64,000 nucleotides of DNA. Source: Orientallactaga sibirica. Lineage: Eukaryota; Chordata; Mammalia; Rodentia; Dipodidae. Position numbers and translations under genes: made by a program. This document shows, one piece after another, positions 32,421 to 42,640 of this stretch; the first letter of the stretch is position 1, and the number at the start of each line of letters is the position of its first letter. The notes under the pieces are model-generated. The model was not told the DNA's origin, did no database searches, and was given only the letters and a program-made list of their open reading frames with translations. The stretch is taken from the NCBI GenBank assembly GCA_036365145.1, contig JAEOAD010000034.1, positions 17,637,501 to 17,701,500 of the forward strand, written 5' to 3'.

Positions 32421-34072
32421 TGTTTGGGGAGGCCTGGTCTCTGAGTGAGCTATGAAATCAGGCATTTTGCTATGATATACTGTCTGGTTACTGGGTACCA
32501 ACATCCCTGTTCACCTGAGTCAGAGGGTGCATGGGCCAAATGACAAAAACTTTCTTCCTTCTCAACAAAATAGTCTTCACAAAATGGATAGACAGCTATT
32601 CAAAAAAGCCAATGGAAGTCATAAAACAGAGATCTCCACCAATGATGTCTAGTCCTACAATGGAATCCTCTAATGAAATCAATGAAATCAACAGAAATTC
32701 ATTCCCAAAATGAAAACACAACAACCAATGATCCTGATTAAAAAATAGCTGAACTGGAAGCAAACCATCAAAGAACCAACAATTCTATAAATGAAATTGA
32801 ACAGAATCACCTTCTAGAGCATTCAGCTATTTACAGTAGGCTTAACTTGATTGAAGAAAACATTAGAACTCACCAAAGAGGTATTAATAAATTGAAGGTG
32901 AGTCAAGAAATATAAGATCTCAACCAGTCGATTAAGCTTAATGAAGATTTGTTAAAATGCAAGAATTAATTTCAGGAAGCATCAAGAAACTCAGAATGCA
33001 AATTGAAATGATACCTTAAAAAAGAGATGGACATGATGCAAACAATACAACAGAAAACAAAAATCAAACAGAAATTATACAAACCTCTGAAGAACTCGTA
33101 ACCAACAGAATTATTCATGTGGAAGTCAGAACCTCTGACCTGGAAGGCAAATGAGAAGAAAATGGTCAGGAGGCCAAAAACTTTGCTAAGTTCCAAAAAA
33201 ATCAAGTGATCAGAATATGAGGGACTGTAGGATACCCTAAAATGACCAAACATCTGGATCATGGGTATGGTAGTTTGAATATATGTCCCCCAATATATTC
33301 AGTGTTTTATTAGTTATAGTTTGCATCTGCAATTACCTTGCTAGAGGCAATGTCACTGGGGGCCAGTCTTAGGGTGTGGTGATGGTTTGAGATTCCATTG
33401 TAACGATATGCAAAGTGTGCCTAGCAGGAGTTCCTGAAGTGTGCTGTGTGACTCTTTGCCTGTAGTTTTGCTCTGTGTGCTGTGTGGCTGGTTGGTTTTC
33501 TCTCTTTGCTTGGCCCTGTGAAGGCAGGCCAGTTTCTTCTGCCATTATAGAACTTCCAATGGATCTGTAAGCTTCAATAAATAATATCCCTTCCTCCATA
33601 ACTGTGCCTGGTCTGGAAGTTCATCTCAGCAAACCTGAAGCTGTCTGCTACAATGGGTATGCCAGGAAGAGAGAAAATCCAAGCCAGTGGCACAAAGACG
33701 ATAGTCAACAAAATTATTGAAGAAAATGTTCCAAATATCTCAAAAGAGAGGCTCATACAGATACAAGAAGCCCACAGAACACCAAACAGACAGGGTCAAA
33801 GAAGAAACTCTCCAGGACACATCAAAGTTAAAACTCTTAACAAGGAAAACAAAGAGAGAGTGTTAAAAGCAGAAAAGAGAAACAACTCACAACATACAAA
33901 AGCAATCTCATCAGAATTACCTCAGATTTCTCAATGGAAACCATGCAAGCCAGAAGGGCCTGGAATGGAACACTTCAAAGTCTACAAAAAGTATGGCTTC
34001 CAACCCAAGATACTCTACCCAGCAAAAGTATCCTTCAAAAAACTGGACTCTTCTATCTGCTTCCTTCAATAA
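32421..34072 (+). pseudogene. L1 ORF1, broken and split by an LTR
   Basis: ORF1 encodes the RNA-binding chaperone of L1. Here the N-terminal half (about 32531-33260) has a coiled-coil-like segment (NSINEIEQNHLLEH near 32779) with several stops. After the LTR (33266-33652) the frame resumes in a 139-codon open stretch at 33653-34072. That stretch contains ENVPNISKERLIQIQEAHRT, KVKTLNKENKERVLKAEKR, QISQWKPCKPEGPGMEHFKV and YGFQPKILYPAKVSF, which match the RNA-binding and C-terminal domains of L1 ORF1p. Stops and the LTR make it non-functional. Confidence 0.85.
33266..33652 (+). mobile_element. Solo LTR inserted in L1 ORF1
   Basis: It starts TATGGTAGTTTG (TG to TA mutated) and ends CTGTCTGCTACA, the same end pattern as the other MaLR-like LTRs here. 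It is flanked by the 5-bp direct repeat ATGGG (33261-33265 and 33653-33657). A 'cttcaataaataatatccct' block lies near the 3' end. It interrupts the ORF1 frame, so it is younger than the L1. Confidence 0.85.
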
Positions 34073-34149
34073 AGCCACCTCACCACTAAAGATAGACACC
34101 TCCTCAGGTGAAAGGATGGAAAATGATATTCTAAGCAAATGAAAATAAA

Positions 34150-36955
34150 AAAACAAGTGGGTGTTGCCATTAATAGTTGATAGTAGCTTTCAAACCAAAA
34201 CTAATCAAAAAGGACAAAGAAGGCCCCTTATTACTTAAGGGAATGATCCAACATGAGCACATCACAATCATAAATATATATATGAACCAAACACTGGTGC
34301 ACCAGTTTATAAAACAAAATCTTCTTGACAAAAAACAGAAATAAACACCAACACCATTATAGTCAGATAAGTCAATACTCCCCTATCATCAATAGACAGA
34401 TAATCTAAACAGAAAATCAGAGAAATAATAGAGCTCAACAAGATCATAGATCAATTAGACCTAATGGATATCTACAAAACTTTTCCACCCAACTCTACAG
34501 AATACATATTGTTCTCAGCAGCCCATGAAACCTTCTCCAAAATTGACTGTATATTAGGCCATAAATAATGCATTTATAAAGTCAGGAAAATTGAAATAAC
34601 TTCCTGTATCATTTCAGATCACAATGCTTTAAAGCTAGAAATTAACAACAAGAGACACATCAAGAACTCTACCTGCTCCTGAAGACTAAACAACACACTT
34701 GGAAACAAAGAATGAGTTGTGAATGTAATGGAAAAAGAAATAGTAAAATTCCTAGAATTGAATGATAATGAAACACAACCTACCAAACTTATAGGAAACA
34801 ATGAAGGCAGTCCTAATAGGAAAATCCATAACCCTAAATACCTTTATTACCAAGAGAAATCCCAAATTAATAGCCTGACTGTCCATCAAAAGGCACTGGG
34901 AAAACAAGAAGAATTCAACCCAAAAAGCTCTAGATGGAAAGAAATAATTAAGATTAAGGCACAAATTAATGAATTGGAAATTAAGTAAATAATTTTAAAA
35001 ATGAATGAAACAAAGAGCTGGTTCTTTGAAAAAATAAACATGATTGACAAACCCCTGGACAATTTGAACAAATGAAAAAAAAATGTCTCAAATTAACACA
35101 ATTGGAAATGGAAAAGGAGAGATCACAACAGACATCAACGAAATTGGAAGAACCATCAGAGCATACTTCCAAAACCTCTACACTACAAAATTGAATAATC
35201 TGGAAGAAAGGGATGAATTCCTAGATACATACCACCTACCCTAACTAAACTTAGAGCAGCTTAATCTCCTAACAAAACATATCATATCCATGGAGATTGA
35301 TAAGGTAATCACATATTTTCCCAAAAAGAAAAGTCCAGGACCAGATGGCTTCTCAGCTGAATTCTACCAAACCTTGATTGAAGAACTAAAATGAATTTTT
35401 CTCAAATTTTTTTGCAAAACTGGAGACCAGGGAATCCTCCCTGACTCATTTTATGAAGCCAGCAGCACTCTAATACCAAAGCCAGACAGAGATGCAACAA
35501 GGAAAGAAAAATATAGGCCTATATTTCTGATGAATTTAGACACAAAGATCCTGAACAAAATCCTTGCAAACTGAATTCAACAACACATCAAAAGTATTAT
35601 CCATCTTGATCAAGTAGGCTTCATCCCAGTGATGCAGGGATTGTTTAACATATGGAAATCAGTCAATGTATATATACCACATAAATAAACTTAAACATAA
35701 GAACCACATGATCATGTCAATTGATGCAGAGAAGCCATTTGAGAAGATACAACACCACTTCATGATCAAAACACTGGAAAGAATAGGCATGGAACATGGA
35801 AGCTTTATGTCTCAACACAATAAAGGCCATATATCAAGTTCCTAAAGCCCAAATAATACTTAATGCTGAAAAATTCAAGGAGTTCCCACTGTGATTGAGA
35901 ACAAGACAGGCATGCTCAATCTTCCCACTGCTCTTCAACATTGTACTAGAAATATTAGCCCAAGCAATAACACAGGAGAAATAAATAAAAGGGATTCAAA
36001 TTGGAAAGGAAAAAGTCATGTTAACCCTATTTGCAGATGACAGAATCATATATAAAAGTGACCTGAAGGTCTCTTTAGCAATGTGACAGGATACCAAATT
36101 AATGCACAAAAATCTATATGCATCCAGGCATGGTGGCTCACGCCTTCAATCCTAGTGCTGAGGAGGCAGAGGTAGGAGGATTGCCATGAGTTCAAAGTCA
36201 CCCTGAAACTCCAGGTCAGCCTGTGGTAGAGTGAAACCTTATCTCAAAAAAAAAAAAAAAAAAACTATATGCAAAGGACAAATATACAGAGAAGGAAAAC
36301 AGTGAGGCTGTCCCATTTTTCAATAGCAACAAAAAAATAAAATACCTTGTAATAACACTAACCAGGAATATGAAAGACCTCTATAATGAAAACACAAAAA
36401 AAAACTCAAGAGAGAATTTTTGAGGAGGACTTGAGAAGATGGAAAGACTACCCATGCTCCTGAAATAGGTAGAATTAATATTGTAAAAATGGAAATTCTA
36501 ACAAAAGCAATATACAGATGTAACACGATATCATTAAAAATACCAGCATCATTTTTCACAGAGATTGAAAAAAATGATCTCAAAATTCATATGGAATGGA
36601 AAAATGCCTTGGATATCCAAACATATCCTCAGAAAAAAACAAACAAACAAAAATACATCTCTGAGGCAAAACATCTCTGGAGGCATCATCATACCTGATT
36701 TAAAGCTCTATTACAAAGCCATAGTAACAAAAACAGCATGGTACAGGCATAAAAACAGAATTATAGGTCAGTGGAAAAGAAGTGAGGATCCAGACTTTAG
36801 GTCATGTAACCACAGCTGCTTGACCTTTGATAAAGGTGCCAATAATGTAGACTGGAGAAAAGACAACGTCTTCAACAACTGGTGTTGGACAAATTGGATG
36901 ACCATATGTAGAAAAATGAAATTCAATCAATGAATCACATTAGTGCATAAATTCA
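34150..36955 (+). pseudogene. L1 ORF2, broken, 3'-truncated
   Basis: ORF2 encodes the L1 endonuclease and reverse transcriptase. The endonuclease part is seen around 34500-34560 (LFSAAHETFSKID). The RT region begins near 35330 with a 'ccaggaccagatggcttctc' block. The RT active-site motif reads LFADD at 36027-36041, as L1 (F/Y)ADD. The region after the RT is in two frames at 36489-36860 ([20 protein letters not shown], then [20 protein letters not shown]). Many stops, frameshifts and small deletions occur. A B1 interrupts it at 36123-36264. The homology fades near 36955, with no 3' UTR or A tail. Confidence 0.85.
36123..36264 (+). repeat. B1 SINE with 9-bp target-site duplication
   Basis: 'tccaggcatggtggctcacg', 'gaggcagaggtaggaggatt' and 'gtgaaaccttatctc' plus an A20 tail. 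The repeat CTATATGCA flanks it at 36114-36122 and 36265-36273. It lies inside L1 ORF2, just after the RT motif. Confidence 0.95.
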
Positions 36956-37879
36956 ATGATCTCTGTTAAATTGTCATCATACCTTCATGTTTCAAGATTG
37001 TTCCTAACTGTTGACTCTCGTGTTAAGGATTCCATACTCTCTTATGAAGATGAGAGGAGTGTAATAACAGTGGGCTTTGGATTAATTTTCCATTTTCTAG
37101 AAATTTCCATTTTAAACCATTGTATTTATGGTGTGTCCCAAGTTTGCATTTCCCCTCTTCTTTTCTTCAATTAATATATTTAGACAAAAACTTTTCAGTC
37201 CCAGTTTGAAGTTCATGTAACATTGCATGTATGTTTATAATTGTTATAACTAAACGAAAATCCACTTCTCCATTATAAAAAACAAGCAACTTTATTCTAC
37301 AAATTGTTCACAAATATACTCTATATTTTTTTTTCCCTGAAAGAGGCATATATGTGCTAGGTTTTTTCATTAGTTGTTGGCCAATTTTCTGCTTAAAAAA
37401 AAAGATAATATGATAGTTTGAAATCTGCTTTCTATCATCATTTTATAGCTGGAATGTTAAGTGAAATATGACTTTTTATTTTAACTAGCAAGTATAATTT
37501 ATTTCTACTCATTTCTCATGAATTCTCTATTTTCATCTACTTAGATATTAATCAATACCTGAAAATAGCTCTTTAATTCATGTTTAACCCCTAATTAAGG
37601 TAATATCTATGAAGAACTGTGAATGTCTCATCTTTTTATTTGTGTGTTTCCAAATTTGCCCTTGAATATGATTTTAAATAATCAATAATGAAATGAGTAT
37701 TACAAAAACTTAATAGTACAAGCTTTAAAAGTGGTTTCCTACTCCCAAAAACAAATGTAGCAAGTACTCCATTTCTCCCCATAGCTAAGATCTTTAAATC
37801 TTTTAAGGCAGTTCTTCACTCATTTAATGTCCATATTTCTAAAACATAAATAATGCAGTTTTATTTATAAAATGCCTAG
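36956..37879. other. AT-rich unique DNA
   Basis: No repeat family or exon was recognised. Open frames are short and without similarity. Confidence 0.45.
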
Positions 37880-37884
37880 CCATC

Positions 37885-38234
37885 TGTGGTGGTTTGATTC
37901 AGGTGTCCCCCATAAACTTCAAGTGTTCTGAATGCTAGGTTCCCAGCTGATGGCAACTTGGGAATTAACACCTCCTGGAGGCAGAGAATTGTTGGGGGAG
38001 GGCTTATGGGTATTATAGCCAGCTTCCCCTTGCCAGTGTTTGGCACACTCTCCTGTTGCTGTTGTCCACCTTATGTTGACCAGAGAGTGATGTCCACCCT
38101 CTGCTCATGCCATCGTTTATCCTGCCATCATGGAGCTTCCCCCTCGAGCCTGTAAGCCAAAATAAACCTCTTTTTTCCCCCAAGCTGCTCTTAGTCGGGT
38201 GATTTCTGTCAGCAATGCGAACCTGACTGCAACA
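37885..38234 (+). mobile_element. MaLR-like LTR 1 of a three-LTR array
   Basis: 350 bp, from TGTGGTGGTTTGATTCAG to CGAACCTGACTGCAACA. It contains 'ctgtaagccaaaataaacct' as a polyadenylation block. It is preceded by CCATC (37880-37884), which recurs directly after LTR 3 (40839-40843): a 5-bp target-site duplication around the entire array. The open frame at 37958-38155 (repeated at 39379) is LTR sequence and not a gene. Confidence 0.9.
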
Positions 38235-39305
38235 GTAAAGTGGTACCGAGAAGTGGGATTGCTGCTAGACACCTGACTGTGTGGCTTTGGCCTTTTGGAA
38301 CTGATTTTCAAGAGGAAGAACTATGGACTGTGAAGTTTGGCTTATGAAGGTGAGAAAGAGCTTTATTTGGACTTGGCTAGCAGTTTGTATGACAAGTTTA
38401 CTGTTATGTCCATGTCCTGAGAAGTTGTGCAGGGTTGCTTTGCGTAGAAATGAACTGGTGTGAGCAGAGGGATATGGCACAGAAAAAATGAAATCTTTGG
38501 GTGAACTCAACCCGTTTAGCTGCAGTTGAGAGATTACAACCTTTGAGATTGGGCCAGCTGACCTGCACTGGGGTAACAGGAAGAATGCAGACTCTTTTGA
38601 ATGGGCCTGAATGCTGAAGGCGTGTCCTGTTCTTCAAAGTCTGATTTATTCCCCCCTGGATTAACAAATTGGCACCCTACCTGGTATTATGGAGTATAAC
38701 AAATGCAGGAAAGAGAGGGTCATTGAGTTTTTAACGCGGTCTTGTTTTGGAAATGGCCATGGACAGTGTGAAGCAGGTTTGCTGGACACCTGCATGGAGA
38801 TCCCATGGGGCCATGAGGATGGACCGTAGGTTGCAGTGGAGACCCAGTGGAGATGCCAGGACCATGAGATGGCTGCCAAGGAGAGCTGCCGGCCCTGGAT
38901 GAAGTTTTCCAGGACTGTGAGTAGCCTAGCTGGAGGGGTGGAACTGGAACTCCAGAGATTTGTTGCTGCTCAGAAGTATCGGACTTGGAGATTTGTCACT
39001 GACTAGTTGTTGGATTGGAATTACAGAATTTGACGTTTGCCCTGGTTGTTTAAAATCTTGTATTGGTTAAGTATTTCTTTGTTTTGCCCAATGCCATCCT
39101 TTGCAGTGTGAATGTTTTATTCTGTGCCATTATGGGTTTTTTGGGGGATATTTTTGGTATTATGGCTTAGTTAAAAGACCTTGGATTACGGGGGTGTATG
39201 AACATCATTGGAATTGATAAAAACTATGGGGACTTTTAAATTTGCATGAATGCATTGCATTTTACATCATGTATGGTTATCAGTTTATGGGGGCCAGGGG
39301 CAGAA
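38235..39305 (+). mobile_element. MaLR-like internal region 1 (non-coding)
   Basis: It begins right after LTR 1 with GTAAAGTGGTACCGAGAAGTGGG. The 'tggtacc.agaagtggg' block is the expected primer-binding-site position of MaLR elements. The 1071 bp hold no gag, pol or env frame, consistent with non-autonomous MaLR elements. It ends in a 'gtttatgggggccaggggca' purine-rich stretch immediately before LTR 2. Confidence 0.85.
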
Positions 39306-39638
39306 TGTGGTGGTTTGATTCAGGTGTCCCCCATAAACTTCAAGTGTTCTGAATGCTAGGTTCCCAGCTGATGGCAACTTGGGAATTAACACCTCCTGGA
39401 GGCAGAGAATTGTTGGGGGAGGGCTTATGGGTATTATAGCCAGCTTCCCCTTGCCAGTGTTTGGCACACTCTCCTGTTGCTGTTGTCCACCTTATGTTGA
39501 CCAGAGAGTGATGTCCACCCTCTGCTCATGCCATCGTTTATCCTGCCATCATGGAGCTTCCCCTCGAGCCTGTAAGCCAAAATAAACCTCTTTTTTCCCA
39601 CAAGCTGCTCTTAGTCGGGTGATTTCTGTCAGCAATGC
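39306..39638 (+). mobile_element. MaLR-like LTR 2 of a three-LTR array
   Basis: Nearly identical to LTR 1 through most of its length: I see only a one-base loss in a C run near 39561 and one change near 39600. The last 16 bp or so of the LTR are missing where it joins internal region 2. Confidence 0.9.
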
Positions 39639-40511
39639 AGTAAGGAAATTTGAAACCTTGGTAGTTTGGACAGTTTACTGTTATGTCCATGTCCTGAGAA
39701 GTTGTGCAGGGTTGCTTTGCGAGAAATGAACTGGTGTGAGCAGAGGATATGGCACAGAAAAATGAAATCTTTGGGTGAACTCAACCCGTTTAGCTGCAGT
39801 TGAGAGATTACAACCTTTGAATTGGGCCAGCTGACCTGCATGGGGTAACAGGAAGAATGCAGACTCTTTTTATCGTGTCCTGTTCTTCAAAGTCTGATTT
39901 ATTCCCCTGGATTAACAAATTGGCACCCTACCTGAGTATAACAAATGCAGGAAAGAGAGGGTCATTGAGTTTTTAATGGTCTTGTTTTGAAATGGCCATG
40001 GACAGTGTGAAGCAGGTTTGCTGGACACCTTATCCCATGCCATGAGGATTATTTGGAGACCCAGTGGAGATGCCAGGACCATGAGATGGCTGCCAAGGAG
40101 AGCCCCGGCCCTGGATGAAGTTTTCCAGGACTGTATAGCCTAGCTGGAGGGGTGGAACTGGAACTCCAGAGATTTGTTGCTGCTCAGAAGTATCGGACTT
40201 ATTTGTCACTGACTAGTTGTTGGATTGGAATTACAGAATTTGACGTTTGCCTGGTTGTTTTAAAATCTTGTATTGGTTAAGTATTTCTTTGTTTTGCCCA
40301 ATGCCATCCTTTGCAGTGTGAATGTTTTATTCTGTGCCATTATGGGTTTTTGGGGATATTTTTGTATTATGGCTTAGTTAAAAGACCTTGGATTATGGGG
40401 ATGTATGAACATCATTGGAATTGATAAAAACTATGGGGACTTTTAAATTTGCATGAATGCATTGCATTTTACATCATGTATGGTTATCAGTTTATGGGGG
40501 CCAGGGCAGAA
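39639..40511 (+). mobile_element. MaLR-like internal region 2, deletion-rich copy
   Basis: It repeats 38235-39305 in order but is about 200 bp shorter. About 130 bp at its start, including the primer-binding site, are replaced by 'taaggaaatttgaaacc' and a few more bases. Beyond that it is identical to region 1 over long blocks but lacks many 1-15 bp pieces, often at G runs. Substitutions are few. Confidence 0.88.
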
Positions 40512-40838
40512 TGTGGTGGTTTGATTCAGGTGTCCCCATAAACTTCAAGTGTTCTGAATGCTAGGTTCCCAGCTGATGGCAACTTGGGAATTAACACCTC
40601 CTGGAGGCAGATATTGTTGGGGAGGGCTTATGGGTATTAAAGCTTCCCTTGCCAGTGTTTGGCACACTCTCCTGTTGCTGTTGTCCACCTTATGTTGACC
40701 AGAGAGTGATGTCCACCCTCTGCTCATGCCATCGTTTATCCTGCCATCATGGAGCTTTAAGCCAAAATAAACCTCTTTTTCCCACAAGCTGCTCTTAGTC
40801 GGGTGATTTCTGTCAGCAATGCGAACCTGACTGCAACA
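40512..40838 (+). mobile_element. MaLR-like LTR 3 of a three-LTR array
   Basis: 327 bp, starting TGTGGTGG and ending CTGACTGCAACA. Compared with LTR 1 it lacks single bases in homopolymers, a few short pieces near 40610-40640 and about 13 bp near 40757 before 'aagccaaaataaacc'. The 5-bp repeat CCATC follows directly. Confidence 0.9.
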
Positions 40839-40845
40839 CCATCTT

Positions 40846-40997
40846 ATTTTAAATTTTATTCATTTATTTCATAGACAGTGAAAGAGGGAGAGAGAGAGAA
40901 GTAGAGAGGAGGGGCACAACAGGTCATCCAGAATCTGGGTCCCAGAAATTGAACCTGGGCAGGCAAGCACCTTAACTGCTAAGTTATCTCTTCAGCC
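40846..40997 (-). repeat. tRNA-derived SINE, antisense, internally deleted
   Basis: 'attttattcatttatttcat', (GA)n, 'gggtcccagaaattgaacct' and 'aagttatctcttcagccccc'. The central body is shortened. Confidence 0.85.
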
Positions 40998-42425
40998 CCC
41001 TAACCATCTTGAATTCATATTGTAAGTGACCAATTAAAATTCCTTCCGCCTCCCTCCAAAGACATAATTATTTATTTTACTTTTATAGTCATTTATGTCA
41101 TTATGAGATTAATTATACAGGGTAAAATGATTATGTATGTGGACATATAACTTTTTTTGAAATAAATAATTGATTCATTTATTTTCATTCGTTAACTTTC
41201 TTATCTTCTTATACTAATTTAGACTCAAATGCTTTGTCCCTGTAGTAAGATATATCAAGTAACCTCTATGGGTAGGCTTCTTTCTTCCCTATGCCCAGGA
41301 GCAATCTGCCAGTAGCTATCAAAATCTCTGTTGGTGACTAGGCTGCTCAATTTGGCTTAGGGTTTTGACCATTGAAATTTCTTTTTCTTCTTTCTTGGTA
41401 AACGGAATTCTAATCTTTCTATCTTTCTCCTTATTGTATTATTTTTTCCATTTGTGTGGAATGTATCCTCAATATTCTTGATACAGTTCATGTGGGATTT
41501 AAGTTTTTGAGTCATTACATGCATAAAATGTGATTAATAAATAATTGATTGTATAGACAATTAGAAGTACTTGCCTTTTTCCTAGAAGATATCTATCTTT
41601 TGATTAAATCAGAGATAAATATCTGAAACATAAACTTTACTTCTGGCATTCAAGAAGCCAGATGTTGACAGACTTTTAATCAATCCCTCTGTCTTCTGTA
41701 TATTAATTTTATCTTTATATCTAGTCTTGGAGATTTTAATATCCCCAAGGCTAGAATCCCTATGATTCAGTCTTCAGATGTGTAAAATCTTCTATCTTCA
41801 TTTGGAGGAAGGATACAGTAGGTACTAGCTGCCTGATTTGAAGGAGGTTACTTAGTATTAACTCTTTTAATGCTCTTTGACCAACCTTACTCATTTCCAT
41901 TTCACCCATGATCCCTGATCTCAGAGGTACTTGTCATCTCCAAGGGCTGATTCCACCTATATTTCCACAAAAAAATATTCACTCACCTTCTCTGATGGGT
42001 TAAGTTAGTCACTTTCTGCATGCAGGCTTTAACGTTCTAGAAGATCTTGGCATTCGTTATTCCAGATCAGCTTCTCTCTCATTCTTTTACTCCACACATT
42101 GACTTCTTATGCTCCATACATTTGCTTCTTTGTTGTTTGTCACTTTCATTTTAATAGAGTTTGGAGAAAGACTAGGAAAATTTCTACATACAATATGTTA
42201 ACCTGCAGGTTTGAAGTTTGTTCTTCCCTATCCTTTTCTTTATACAGAAATGGTTAGTTGATATATTTGGGGGACACAGCCCTGAATTGATGGAAGACTG
42301 ACCTCTGGAAATTTCCTATCCAGAAGTGGGCATATTGATTTTAGTAGCAGAGCCTGAGAAGAAGGAGTGCTAATTCCTGGTACACCCAGCCCAGAAGTGG
42401 CTAGCTGCCTCTAGCAGCAAGCAGC
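40998..42425. other. Unique AT-rich DNA
   Basis: No repeat or exon was recognised with confidence. Confidence 0.45.
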
Positions 42426-42435
42426 CTGATGAAAA

Positions 42436-42640
<205 letters not shown>

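Noticed and set aside
32134..32504. Overlapping minus-strand frames with repeated short peptides
   Set aside because: They reflect the 90-bp tandem monomers of the L1 5' region read on the opposite strand.
33653..34072. 139-codon frame as an active L1 ORF1
   Set aside because: It is only the C-terminal part; the N-terminal part has stops and an LTR sits between them.
37958..39585. Two identical 60-codon open starts as a duplicated gene
   Set aside because: Both lie in LTR 1 and LTR 2 of the MaLR-like array and are LTR sequence.
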